Below, piece by piece: positions 16,472 through 25,424 of a DNA stretch of 64,000 bases; within the stretch, counting starts at the first letter, position 1; every line of letters begins with the position of its first letter. Below the pieces are notes generated by a model that did not search any database, was not told the origin of the DNA, and saw only the letters and a program-made list of their open reading frames with translations. This DNA comes from Flexithrix dorotheae DSM 6795. GTDB taxonomy: Bacteria; Bacteroidota; Bacteroidia; Cytophagales; Flammeovirgaceae. The stretch is taken from positions 124,001-188,000 of the forward strand of contig NZ_KB903509.1 in NCBI RefSeq assembly GCF_000379765.1, written 5' to 3'. A program made the position numbers and the translations under genes.

Positions 16472-16651
16472 TATCCTACCAAAAGTTCAGTGGAAAAATC
16501 GCTTAGCACAAAAGCGTTACACCAAGTAAACCAAGCTAAAAAGGACTTTAAGTAAATGCGGATCTCAACCCTTCTAATATTTAATAAAAATATTACAGTT
16601 TAGAAGAAATCCATTACCCCCATGATAAACAGATGAACAATCTCTACGTGT

Positions 16652-17563
16652 ATGAAAAAAACAAATTTTATATACTGGGTTTTATTTTTGCTGTTACTTT
16701 CTTTATCGCCCATTTTGAAAGAGATTGATGTTGACTATCAAAATCAGATCGCTCTTTTTTTCATTCTCCTATTTGGGGTACCCCATGGGGCTATAGATAA
16801 CTTATTATTTTTCGAAAATTCTGCTGTAAAACCTGCCCGCTTTTATTTTTTTTACCTTTCCGCTGTATTGGTATATGTATTAATATGGCTTCTACACCCT
16901 ATTTCCGCCTTCTCTTTTTTCCTTGTGCTATCAGCATACCATTTCGGCCAATCTCAATTTTCTGAGGAGATAGGTAAGGTGAAAATATTATCTGCCTTGC
17001 TTTATCTCATGTGGGGCCTGAGTGTACTTTCCAGCTTTTTTTTCTACAATCATGAGGAATTGGTTTTATTATTTCAGCAACATACCGATACTCATTCCAT
17101 TAATTTAATCCTTAGCGAATCAGTGATAAAAACATCATATTTTACAACCAGTTTATTTACAGTTGGAATATTTGGAATTTATTTTTCCAAAAACTTAATC
17201 CCAATAGAGAAGCTTGCTATAGAAATTTTGATTCTAATTATAATACATCTTACAGCTTACCTATTTACATTCCTGCTCGGTTTTGCCATGTTCTTTGTAT
17301 TGATTCATTCGTTTAAAGCATTACAGTCAGAATTCAATTTTTTCTATAGGAAGGTCAGTTCTTTAACACTTTTCCAATTTTCCAGACAAATTATGCCATT
17401 ATTTCTCATTTCTGTTTTGGGCCTTTCCTTACTTGTATACCTGACTCATTCAGGCATCCTAAATTTATCCTATCCTCTGTTGTTTATTATAGCTACATCT
17501 TCCATTACCCTTCCACATGCCTTTGTAATGGAGAGATTCTACGCCATTAAGAAAACCAACTAA
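16652..17563 (+). CDS. blh: Beta-carotene 15,15'-dioxygenase, Brp/Blh family
   Basis: A 303-residue integral membrane protein of the Brp/Blh family that cleaves beta-carotene into two retinal molecules, supplying the chromophore for the neighbouring proteorhodopsin. About eight to nine hydrophobic segments are visible. The family histidines, thought to bind iron, are His45 (FGVPHGAIDN), His97 (SAYHFGQSQF), His219 (FVLIHSF) and His289 (SSITLPHAFVMERFY). Pairing with the rhodopsin gene is well known in marine Bacteroidota. No carotenoid genes (crtB, crtI, crtY) are in the window and must be elsewhere. It is convergent with the enolase-superfamily gene. Confidence 0.92.
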   Translation: MKKTNFIYWVLFLLLLSLSPILKEIDVDYQNQIALFFILLFGVPHGAIDNLLFFENSAVKPARFYFFYLSAVLVYVLIWLLHPISAFSFFLVLSAYHFGQSQFSEEIGKVKILSALLYLMWGLSVLSSFFFYNHEELVLLFQQHTDTHSINLILSESVIKTSYFTTSLFTVGIFGIYFSKNLIPIEKLAIEILILIIIHLTAYLFTFLLGFAMFFVLIHSFKALQSEFNFFYRKVSSLTLFQFSRQIMPLFLISVLGLSLLVYLTHSGILNLSYPLLFIIATSSITLPHAFVMERFYAIKKTN

Positions 17564-17591
17564 TTCAAAGAAGAACAAATATACTCCGATT

Positions 17592-18929
17592 TTATGGCCT
17601 AACAGGAGTACCGTCATTCTTCCTCAGCTGGGTCCAGTTATAATTAAATTTATCTGGTAAGGGATATTTAAGTGCAAGTTTTTCATTGATCTCCACACCT
17701 AATCCAGGTGCTTCACTAATATGCATAAAACCATTTTTCATAGTTGGAGAGCCAGGAAAAATTTCCTGTAAGGTTTCGGAAAAGTTTACCGCTTCCTGAA
17801 TACCAAAATTCCAAACAGCCAAATCGATATGAGCATTCGCTGCGTGACCTACAGGGCTAACATCACCCGGACCATGCCATGCGGTTAAAACATTGAACCA
17901 CTCTCCTAACCTGGCTACTTTCATGGCCGGAGTAATCCCTCCAATTTGGGAAATATGAATTCGAATATAATCAAATAATCGCCTTACCATAGGCTCCTTA
18001 AATTCATTGATATTATTGAATAATTCCCCCATGGCTATCGGCACAGTAGTATGTTGACGAAGCAATTCAAAATACTCCATGTTTTCCGGAGAAAAGGGAT
18101 CTTCGATAAAAAATGGCCTGAATTCCTCCAGTTTTTTAATCATGTTAATAGCCTCCAGGGGCTTTACCCTTTCATGAATATCGTGCAATAGCGCTACTTT
18201 TTCCCCACATTGTTTCCGCACCGCTTCAAACATTTTCGGCACATTATTCAGGTAAAAATGACTATCCAAATAGTTGTCTTCCTGAGTACCAAACCCTGCA
18301 TTTTTGAAATCGGGGGATTCTGATAAACTAGCAGAACCATATCCTCCTAGTTGAATTCTCACATGTCTGTACCCCTGTTCCATAAATTTGCTCACGTTAT
18401 CAGCTACTTCTTCAATGCTTTTCCCGCTAGCATGTGTATAACAGTCTACCGCAAACCGAGTTTTTCCACCCAGAAGCTGGTAAACCGGCATACCCGCCCT
18501 TTTTCCTTTAATATCCCAAAGGGCCTGGTCCAATCCACTCAGCGCATTATTCAAAACTGGCCCGTTTCGCCAATAACTACTCACATAAGATGTCTGCCAA
18601 ATGTCTTCAATATTATCAGGATCTTTTCCCCGGCAAAAATCATCTAGGTATTCATTTACAGCCGCTACCACAGCGTGTGCCCTTTGCCGAAAAGTTGCAC
18701 AACCCAGGCCATAAATATCAGGGTCATTAGTTTCCACTTTCACTACAATCAGTTCAATTCCATGAGGGCAAGTAGGAATTGCTTTTACTTTGGTAATTTT
18801 TAAAGGAGCCATCCCCCTGTTCCAGGGTTTTTCACCATTTTCATTTGCCAAAACAGACTGCCCACCGGCAAGGCCACCGGCAATACCAAGGCCAAGTCCC
18901 CGGAGTAAATTTCTTCTTTTCATTTTCAA
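17592..18929 (-). CDS. Tat-exported mannonate dehydratase-like enolase-superfamily protein
   Basis: A 445-residue protein of the mandelate racemase/enolase superfamily, closest in motifs to D-mannonate dehydratase/RspA. The metal ligands appear as Asp250, Glu276 and Glu302 (LLHDIHERVKP, FFIEDPF, AMGELF), with His252 and His352 (AWHGPGDVSPVGHAAN) as catalytic acid/base candidates. The family loop (residues about 195-225) is present. An unusual feature is the N-terminus MKMKRRNLLRGLGLG followed by a hydrophobic stretch to about residue 29, a twin-arginine (Tat) signal, so the enzyme should act in the periplasm; standard RspA is cytoplasmic. Substrate is probably an acid sugar released from polysaccharides. 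Some family members lack the enzyme's full activity. Confidence 0.85.
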   Translation of the reverse strand: MKMKRRNLLRGLGLGIAGGLAGGQSVLANENGEKPWNRGMAPLKITKVKAIPTCPHGIELIVVKVETNDPDIYGLGCATFRQRAHAVVAAVNEYLDDFCRGKDPDNIEDIWQTSYVSSYWRNGPVLNNALSGLDQALWDIKGKRAGMPVYQLLGGKTRFAVDCYTHASGKSIEEVADNVSKFMEQGYRHVRIQLGGYGSASLSESPDFKNAGFGTQEDNYLDSHFYLNNVPKMFEAVRKQCGEKVALLHDIHERVKPLEAINMIKKLEEFRPFFIEDPFSPENMEYFELLRQHTTVPIAMGELFNNINEFKEPMVRRLFDYIRIHISQIGGITPAMKVARLGEWFNVLTAWHGPGDVSPVGHAANAHIDLAVWNFGIQEAVNFSETLQEIFPGSPTMKNGFMHISEAPGLGVEINEKLALKYPLPDKFNYNWTQLRKNDGTPVRP

Positions 18930-19033
18930 TTTGTTTGTAATACTTAAAGTTGGTTTTAAGATACAAAAATTGAGGGGAAGTTTGAATTTTTAATCGGGAA
19001 ACAAAATTTATCAAGGCTCAATATATGCTTATT

Positions 19034-20602
19034 TCACTCAATGGCATATATGGAATAATATTCTTTGGTATAAAAAAATTTACCCATAGGTATAGATTGA
19101 ATAATCATAGTAAAATTACCTGATGGGTTTTGACTTGTTAATGTTTCAATTAACTGACCAGCACATCCACTTCTTTTTCTTTTTAGGTCATTTTGATTTA
19201 ATAAACTCTGCATTTGCTCAATTAGACTCTGGGAATACTTGCTTCTTTCCCTCTTTTCCCAATCCATTTCAATTATTACCTGAAATTTTTCTGTTTTTAA
19301 TTTTCTGGAAATCGCATCACACCCTCCAGGTTCTCTATAAATTAAATGATCCTCATAAGAAGAATACCTCATAAACCGAGTAGGCATGGGTTCTTCTAGA
19401 ACAGTAAAAATTTCCTCAAATCCAACAACAAATGCTTTACCATAGTTTTCCTTTAAATTTTTCGCCAATCGAATCTGGTCATTAATTTTATATGGTATAT
19501 CATAAACTATTGCATCATAAAAATTATATAGTAAAATTGGGATCAACACCAGGATCGTTTTTTTTCTTCTATTTAGGAATTGAACTAAATAGGCACAAAA
19601 AATCATTAGTACAGGAAGAAGTGGAAAAAGATCAACAGGAGTTTGGAATTCCAGACAATTAAAGGCTCCCCATACTATGGTAAATCCAATAAGAAACTTT
19701 AAAGTGCACTCATCTCTAAAATATTTTTTAAGTGTAATATTTCCAGTAAACCATACAATACAAATAATTACAAATCCTACAAAAGCAACAACGAAATGAA
19801 TTATTTCAGGAATAAAAAATGGATATAAACCTCTATAAAACCAAATTAAAGGTGATTCTCCAACGGATTCCCCTTCTACAACAAGTTTTCTAAGGACCGC
19901 TTGAATCCAAAAATCCCCCCAACTTTGAGTTACAAATAAATAAATAATTACAGGTAGTATTCCAATTAGTATTCCTGCTGTAAAATTTAAACTTGACTTT
20001 ATAAATCTAGAATCTTTCCAAGGAATCAAAATAAGGCATGGAAAAAGACTGATAACTGACGCATGCCAACACATTGCAGATAGGGAAAAGTACAATCCTG
20101 TAAAAAACCAATCAAATTTTATTACAGCTCTAATTCCGAGTATTGTAAATAATAAAACCCAGAGCTTGGGTTCAGCATTTACACCTGAGAGCATTGGTAA
20201 ATATCCCAACCCTAAAAAAAAAATACAGGCCAGAAAAACAGTATACATTTTAATATAAACTACTGATACTAACCTAAAAAGTTGAGTACAAATTAAACCA
20301 TATAAAATAATCCCAACAATTTTTGCGGAAATTAGAGTACTTATCGAAAAAAGTTTACCAACCCACATAAAAAACCCGACCACTAATATTGCCAAGGGAG
20401 TATACCCAAAAGTAGTTGCCTTATATAAGGGTTCTCCTTTGGCCACCACCTGTGACATATAAAATAGATAGGCTCTATCTCCTTGAATTGGTTGTTCGAA
20501 TGGGTGGTAAAACCCTAGAATTATCAATAAACCTAAACTAAAACTTATTATACTTCCATTTTTATACAGTTTATTGATGCTGGATTCAGAAATGAATTTC
20601 AT
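19034..20602 (-). CDS. GT-C-type membrane glycosyltransferase, uncertain
   Basis: A 522-residue protein with about ten to eleven hydrophobic helices between residues 15 and 365. The loop after the first helix carries QPIQGDRAYLFYMSQ, where the acidic residue fits the early catalytic Asp of GT-C enzymes (dolichyl/undecaprenyl-phosphate-mannose users), and EPLYKATTFGYTPLA is the usual next block. The C-terminal 150 residues are soluble and probably periplasmic. It likely moves a sugar from a lipid carrier onto a surface glycan or protein; the sugar is unknown. It is divergent from the epimerase at 20716 and belongs with the glycan gene island. Confidence 0.55.
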   Translation of the reverse strand: MKFISESSINKLYKNGSIISFSLGLLIILGFYHPFEQPIQGDRAYLFYMSQVVAKGEPLYKATTFGYTPLAILVVGFFMWVGKLFSISTLISAKIVGIILYGLICTQLFRLVSVVYIKMYTVFLACIFFLGLGYLPMLSGVNAEPKLWVLLFTILGIRAVIKFDWFFTGLYFSLSAMCWHASVISLFPCLILIPWKDSRFIKSSLNFTAGILIGILPVIIYLFVTQSWGDFWIQAVLRKLVVEGESVGESPLIWFYRGLYPFFIPEIIHFVVAFVGFVIICIVWFTGNITLKKYFRDECTLKFLIGFTIVWGAFNCLEFQTPVDLFPLLPVLMIFCAYLVQFLNRRKKTILVLIPILLYNFYDAIVYDIPYKINDQIRLAKNLKENYGKAFVVGFEEIFTVLEEPMPTRFMRYSSYEDHLIYREPGGCDAISRKLKTEKFQVIIEMDWEKRERSKYSQSLIEQMQSLLNQNDLKRKRSGCAGQLIETLTSQNPSGNFTMIIQSIPMGKFFYTKEYYSIYAIE

Positions 20603-20715
20603 GTTAAGGTCCTGAGTTATCTAGTTTTTCAGTCTGCTTAATTAGAGATTAATTTACTATTTTGCAACATCCTCATTTCAAACTGAAATATTTTTTTATA
20701 AACAATATAACTTTT

Positions 20716-21696
20716 ATGCAATTTCCCCAGGGAGCATTTTCCAAAAAAGATATTTTAATAACCGGTGGTACAGGGTTCATTGGCTCCAACCTAGTAAGAG
20801 AATTGATTAAAGAAAATGCTAATATATTTGTAGGAATAAGGAAAAGTTCAGATTTGTGGCGGTTAGAAAATATAAAAAACAAAATTAACTTATTGGAAAT
20901 TGACCTTCAAAATAAAGAAAAAGTAAACAGACTTATTCAATCATTTAATCCTCATTATATTTTCCATTTTGCTCTACCTTCTTATTTGCGATTAAAAAAT
21001 GCTTTTGATTACCATAACCAACTTAATCAAACCACTGGAAACCTCATTAATCTGCTCAATGCAGTAAATCAATACTCAACTAATTTAAACTCTTTCGTTC
21101 ATGCCTGTAGCTCTACAATTTATAAATGGGAAAAAAATCATTATTACCTCAGCGAAAAAACCTCTTTAGACCCGGCAACTTTTAGAGGAATGTTAAAATT
21201 AAATGAGCGAAATATTTGTCGCCATTTCGCTAGAAAAAATAAAATCCCGATTAAAATCGGCAGAATTTTCAGGGCATATGGACCGTGGGACACTTCTCAA
21301 AAGCTTATTGTAACCGCTTTAAACTCCATAAAAACAGGTAATCCCATGCCACTATCAAATGATAGGTTTAAGAGAGATTATATTTTTATTGATGACTTAA
21401 TTCAGGGTTTTTTGAAAATGGCGGTTAGCCATATTCCAACTGGTTCTGAAATAAACTTTGGTAGTGGAAAGCAATATAATGCAGGAGAGATTATAAAAAC
21501 GCTTGAAGAAATCCTGGACCAGAATGCTCTTATTGCAACAAGCGAATACCCTGAAAATCCTTATGATAGGGGAAATTTTATTGCCGATATTTCTTTAGCT
21601 AAGCAGAAGTTGGGATGGCAACCAAAATTTAGTGTAAAAGAAGGACTTAAATGTACTGTGGATTGGTATAAAAATTATTTTAAATGGAACCTTTAA
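20716..21696 (+). CDS. NAD-dependent epimerase/dehydratase-like protein, altered Tyr
   Basis: An extended short-chain dehydrogenase with the nucleotide-binding loop TGGTGFIGSNL near residues 16-26 and a middle SSTIY block. In the usual YxxxK pair, Lys161 is kept (FRGMLKLNER) but the Tyr position is Arg157, so normal oxidoreduction by this pair is doubtful. Later blocks KIGRIFRAYGPWD, RDYIFIDDLIQGF and FGSGKQYNAGEII are canonical. The reading frame is open from TTG at 20662, but ATG at 20716 precedes the Rossmann fold directly and is preferred. It overlaps the following GT2 gene by 13 bp. It probably modifies or binds a nucleotide sugar for surface glycan. Confidence 0.75.
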   Translation: MQFPQGAFSKKDILITGGTGFIGSNLVRELIKENANIFVGIRKSSDLWRLENIKNKINLLEIDLQNKEKVNRLIQSFNPHYIFHFALPSYLRLKNAFDYHNQLNQTTGNLINLLNAVNQYSTNLNSFVHACSSTIYKWEKNHYYLSEKTSLDPATFRGMLKLNERNICRHFARKNKIPIKIGRIFRAYGPWDTSQKLIVTALNSIKTGNPMPLSNDRFKRDYIFIDDLIQGFLKMAVSHIPTGSEINFGSGKQYNAGEIIKTLEEILDQNALIATSEYPENPYDRGNFIADISLAKQKLGWQPKFSVKEGLKCTVDWYKNYFKWNL

Positions 21697-22367
21697 TTCA
21701 AATAAGCATAATCATTCCTGTATTCGGAAATGAAAAAACACTTAAAAAACTCACTCAACAGATTACTTCTAGCCTTGAAAAATTGACATTTGAAATCATT
21801 TTTGTGAATGATGCTTCTACTGATAATTCCCTAGATTTAATTATAGAACTTTCTCAAAATTATTCTCAAATAAAATACTTAAACCTTTCGGAAAATAAAG
21901 GTCAACAGTTAGCCATATTGGAAGGAATGCGTATTGCAATAGGAGAAAAAATAGTGGTGCTAGATGCAGATTTACAAGACAACCCTATCCATATTAAACA
22001 ATTATTAGGTTTACATAATAATTCCGGAGAAGCTATATTCATCCTAAGGGAAGGAATCTACCAATCACTTCCCCGAATGATAACCTCTATTCTACTAAAG
22101 ATTATTATTCAAGGCTTTTCTGGATTAAATTATAAAGCAGGCTCTTATTACCTAACAGATAGAAAAACAATTGCAAATGTCATTCCTATTGCTTCAAAAT
22201 GTTCTTTTCCTTATTTATCCATTTTGGTTGCATTTCAGGCCCACCAGATTAAGTACTTAAAAGCTAAAAGGGGGAAAAATTATGGAAACTCAGGTTATAA
22301 CTTCACAAAAAGGCTCCTAGCTGGATACAGAGCTATTCGTTGTTGTTTATTTTGTCATTTAAATTAA
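21684..22367 (+). CDS. GT2 glycosyltransferase, DPM1-like
   Basis: A 227-residue family 2 transferase: ISIIIPVFGNEKTLKKL opens the GT-A fold, then FVNDASTDNSLDLI, then NKGQQLAILEGMRIA and the catalytic VVLDADLQDNP (DxD) near residue 95. Length and block order resemble polyprenyl-phosphate sugar transferases (DPM1/GtrB type), but the two C-terminal membrane helices found in GtrB are missing; the protein ends in YRAIRCCLFCHLN. It could donate a sugar to undecaprenyl phosphate, feeding the GT-C protein at 19034; this link is inferred. It overlaps the preceding gene by 13 bp and is convergent with the aldolase-like gene, overlapping by 9 bp. Confidence 0.75.
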   Translation: MEPLIQISIIIPVFGNEKTLKKLTQQITSSLEKLTFEIIFVNDASTDNSLDLIIELSQNYSQIKYLNLSENKGQQLAILEGMRIAIGEKIVVLDADLQDNPIHIKQLLGLHNNSGEAIFILREGIYQSLPRMITSILLKIIIQGFSGLNYKAGSYYLTDRKTIANVIPIASKCSFPYLSILVAFQAHQIKYLKAKRGKNYGNSGYNFTKRLLAGYRAIRCCLFCHLN

Positions 22368-23138
22368 AGCTTTATTTAAAATTTTTTTTTCTTCAGATGT
22401 GGCTTCGTTCAAATAGATTGAATTAGTTTCCTTTTCAAATTGTAACCGAATAGCTTTAAGAATTTCTTTAGCATTGTATTTTTCAAGATCCCGATAAAAT
22501 GATCTTCTTAAAAAAGCGAATGTACAATTGAATCGGACCATCTCTTTTATCAGCCGATGACATGGTACCGGATTTCCTTCCATAGGGTGAGTCAAACCAG
22601 CCATTCCGAATGGTTTGGTGATTTTTGGACGTAATTCTGTAATTGTTCCATCTGATATTGGTTTAAAAATATTTCGGGAATTTCTTTGAATCGATAAATC
22701 ATTCAATCCTACAAAAAATTTGGAGACAGGATATTTATCCAATTGATCTGCCAATAGTAATGCTTCTTCCGTTTCAAGCATAAGTGCCACCTTGGCTTTT
22801 TCCCTTACTACCTGGAATACAAAATCCACTTCCTCCAATGTCTTTACCATTGGAATAAGAACTTCATCTGCTCCACCTTCAATAGCATCAAGAATTTCTC
22901 TCTTATTCAGAAAAGCCTGTCCATTTACTCTACAGGTAATTTTAGCGGAGGTAAATTTGCTGATTAATTTAAGATCAGCTAGGGAATGCTTCGTAATTTG
23001 AGTATTAAAAAAATGTTGTCGATGATCCTTACCCTTTGTTTCCCAATCTATTATCACGCCATCAATTCCGGCATCTTCCAATACATAAAGCGACTCTAAT
23101 GAGGAATAAAAGGCTAATAATTCTATTTCATTTCTCAT
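22359..23138 (-). CDS. HpcH/HpaI-type aldolase/citrate-lyase-like protein
   Basis: A 259-residue TIM-barrel protein of the HpcH/HpaI superfamily, which makes or cleaves C-C bonds with pyruvate-type enolates bound to Mg. Visible are the strand DGVIIDWETKG (about 24-34), RVNG (about 71-74), ADEVLIPMVKTLEEVDF (about 89-105), the metal-binding type LMLETEEALLLAD (about 119-131) and FFVGLNDLSIQ (about 141-151). Its place at the end of a three-gene operon after two methyltransferases, inside a glycan island, is unusual; it may help make a modified acid sugar or an attached pyruvyl-type group. That role is inference only. Confidence 0.75.
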   Translation of the reverse strand: MRNEIELLAFYSSLESLYVLEDAGIDGVIIDWETKGKDHRQHFFNTQITKHSLADLKLISKFTSAKITCRVNGQAFLNKREILDAIEGGADEVLIPMVKTLEEVDFVFQVVREKAKVALMLETEEALLLADQLDKYPVSKFFVGLNDLSIQRNSRNIFKPISDGTITELRPKITKPFGMAGLTHPMEGNPVPCHRLIKEMVRFNCTFAFLRRSFYRDLEKYNAKEILKAIRLQFEKETNSIYLNEATSEEKKILNKALI

Positions 23139-23958
23139 AGACTAAAGGTTTATTTACTACCACAAAACAACTTGAACCAAAAGGTATTTTCATTTTAAGT
23201 TTAATAAAAAATAATTCAGGGACTAATAACAATTGAAGAAGTTTTCCTAAAATCCCCTCCTTATTTATATGACCTAGTTTTCGTCTTCTCTTTCGGCTAT
23301 GAAATGAGGAATAAAACAATCGCGTTAGAAAAATGGGGATAGGCAAAAAGTGAAAAAGGTAGCTATTAAATTGAATATTAAATCCGGTTTTTTTTAACTT
23401 TTCGGTTAATTTTTTTAAAGTATACCTCCTAAAATGTCCTACTTCTTTATCAAATTCAGAAAATAAAAAATTGTAGGATGGAACCGAAAGAAATAGTTTT
23501 CCCTCAGGAGCAAGTATCCTGAATAATTCATCTAAAAACTCCTCATCTTTTTCAATATGCTCCAAAACATCCAAAAGGACAATACCTTGAACTGAATTTT
23601 TCTTTATTCCAGTATTAATTAATGAGCCCTGAACCACATTTTTTACTCCATTCTGAAATGCGGTATAAGCTCCTTCCATTCTAGGTTCGATCAAAACTAC
23701 CTCTATTCCTTGCTTTTGAAAAAACATTGATATTTCCCCATTTCCACCACCAATATCTAATACTGAATCTACAGGAAATAAATCAAGGATTATAGCCAAA
23801 CAGTTTAGCCTGTGCTTGAACCAAAATGATTTTTGTTCACTTTCCTTTATCAAGTCATGACCATTCTGGGTATATGAAATTTTAGCGGAATCAAATGTTC
23901 TCCACATCCCATCTTCAGCCATATAAACATTTGAAGCTATCTCCTGTACTTCAATCAT
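23128..23958 (-). CDS. SAM-dependent methyltransferase (class I)
   Basis: A 276-residue class I methyltransferase. Motif I is VLDIGGGNGEISMFF (about 66-80), followed by VVLIEPRMEGA, the motif IV region GIVLLDVLEHIEKDEEFL and LSVPSYNFLFSEFDKEVGHF, the arrangement of UbiG/Coq3-type and sugar methyltransferases. A hydrophobic C-terminal part (FLPIPIFLTRLFYSSF and LLQLLLVPELFFIK) may touch the membrane, as in enzymes acting on lipid-linked glycans. It overlaps the aldolase gene by 11 bp and the upstream methyltransferase gene by 8 bp, so it is cotranslated. The acceptor is unknown. Confidence 0.85.
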   Translation of the reverse strand: MIEVQEIASNVYMAEDGMWRTFDSAKISYTQNGHDLIKESEQKSFWFKHRLNCLAIILDLFPVDSVLDIGGGNGEISMFFQKQGIEVVLIEPRMEGAYTAFQNGVKNVVQGSLINTGIKKNSVQGIVLLDVLEHIEKDEEFLDELFRILAPEGKLFLSVPSYNFLFSEFDKEVGHFRRYTLKKLTEKLKKTGFNIQFNSYLFHFLPIPIFLTRLFYSSFHSRKRRRKLGHINKEGILGKLLQLLLVPELFFIKLKMKIPFGSSCFVVVNKPLVYEK

Positions 23959-24700
23959 TTTGTCCAGGTTTATCTAATTGGACAATCTGAAAAGCAGAAA
24001 AGGGTTTGAAAACTCTAAACCATTCTATCAGACTCTCCAGTTTTCTTCCTAGCTTTGTGTTGACCACAAAAGGTGGAAAAAAACCGAATTTTTTTATTGT
24101 CAAACCAGTAAGATTCGCATAATTTGCAGCTTTTTTAAAATTGGATTTCCTCATTTGGGCTACTCCCTTATCTCCTTCCCAAGACATGGTAGGAGAGGAA
24201 AATATTTGAATGTAATATAAAAAATTATATGCATTTGGCTCTGTAAAAATGATTGCTCCACCAGGTTTGAGTACTCTGCTCATAGCCTGAAAATACGTGT
24301 GTAAATGATGGAAGTGATGCAATGTAAAAAAACCAATTACATAATCAAATTGCCCATTATAAGAATCGGGAATATCAAGAATATCCGAACAAATTAAATC
24401 TACTTTAAACCGGTTATCATTATATTTCAGCAGATTTTGCAGGAGAAATGGAGAAAGGTCCAACCCAGTTATTTGAAACCCTTTTTTTAGAAGTGGCAAG
24501 GTAAATTTACCCATCCCACATCCTACCTCAAGAATTTTATCGCTGGCTGTAATTCCCGTATTCCTTATGAACTCATTGACATGTCGGGTGACATAGTATG
24601 AATCTACGGGAATCATAGTTGGCTTAATTTTCTCTCCAAAATATCCTAATTGGACATTATTGTGAAATGCTATTTGTGATTGGATCACCTGATTTTCCAT
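23951..24700 (-). CDS. SAM-dependent methyltransferase, first gene of the operon
   Basis: A 249-residue class I methyltransferase with motif I ILEVGCGMGKFTLPLL (about 54-69), motif II GLDLSPFLLQNLL, motif IV FDYVIGFFTLHHFHHL and post-motif LKPGGAIIFTEPNAYNFLYY. The tail is basic and has no membrane segment. It starts the three-gene operon with the second methyltransferase and the aldolase-like gene (overlaps of 8 and 11 bp). Two methyltransferases of different kinds suggest two methylations of the same surface glycan or lipid. Upstream are 180 bp with no clear promoter. Confidence 0.85.
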   Translation of the reverse strand: MENQVIQSQIAFHNNVQLGYFGEKIKPTMIPVDSYYVTRHVNEFIRNTGITASDKILEVGCGMGKFTLPLLKKGFQITGLDLSPFLLQNLLKYNDNRFKVDLICSDILDIPDSYNGQFDYVIGFFTLHHFHHLHTYFQAMSRVLKPGGAIIFTEPNAYNFLYYIQIFSSPTMSWEGDKGVAQMRKSNFKKAANYANLTGLTIKKFGFFPPFVVNTKLGRKLESLIEWFRVFKPFSAFQIVQLDKPGQND

Positions 24701-24885
24701 TAGAACAATATAAGTATTAAGCTAAAAAATCTTTTTCCCTAAAATAATTGGTTTACCTAAAAAAATAAAATCCTGATTGTTTGAAATTCTTTATATAGGA
24801 GAGAAAAAAAACTAAGTTTTTATATGACAGACAAATTGATATCCTATAAAGTTTAAATGCGGGAACACCTCTTCTCCCTTCCCAT

Positions 24886-25176
24886 TCAATCTGAAAACAA
24901 CCAGATTTCTGCTACATTTACCTTTGAGAATTGCTTTTTCTCAAAATTTGAGATAGATGATTTACCATCTTCAATAGTTTGTGGAATGGACAATTGGGAA
25001 ACCCATTCAACAGGCATTATGATTGTTACTTTTTGCAGCATACTATTATTATTTGCAATTAATATCTCCCGATTATTCCAATCCTGTGATTCTACTGAAA
25101 TTGGATAGTAAAAAAATATACTGTTTATCAAAATGAGTTTATGGTAGTATTTTTTTAGCTTTTTTTCCAGTAACAT
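24886..25176 (-). CDS. Doubtful 96-aa exported protein
   Basis: The protein has a basic N-terminus and a hydrophobic stretch that could be a signal peptide (KLILINSIFFYYPISVESQ), followed by a 60-residue mature part. An 83-aa frame on the other strand (24857-25108) overlaps it; neither has recognisable relatives, and only one if any is real. I favour this strand because of the signal-like start and the run of hydrophobic strand-like segments (VTIIMPVEWVS). It may be the truncated start of a longer surface protein. Confidence 0.25.
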   Translation of the reverse strand: MLLEKKLKKYYHKLILINSIFFYYPISVESQDWNNREILIANNNSMLQKVTIIMPVEWVSQLSIPQTIEDGKSSISNFEKKQFSKVNVAEIWLFSD

Positions 25177-25424
25177 TTTTCGTCTAAACTCTCCCTCAGT
25201 TAAATCTATAGTGGTGGGCTACCATCCAAATACCATTAATTCCTTTACAAAATCTTAATTAAGATCAAGGTATTGTGGTTGCTCCAAAAATTTCATCTAA
25301 GAATAATCTCAAGGAATTAAAAAAATCAGTTTTAATTTAATTACTAAACAAATTAAATTAGGAAAGAGGAATTTTAACACTACATTTTTATGGCATTATT
25401 TTAAACCCATAAATTATTAAAGAT

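Noticed and set aside
14072-18929. A complete polysaccharide utilisation locus with SusC/SusD
   Set aside because: No TonB-dependent receptor or SusD-like lipoprotein is found anywhere in the window; the carbohydrate genes are scattered.
24857-25108. 83-aa frame on the plus strand opposite the doubtful 96-aa frame
   Set aside because: No signal, motif or promoter. The hydrophobic stretch mirrors codons of the other strand. Neither frame is convincing, and only the minus-strand one is listed, at low confidence.
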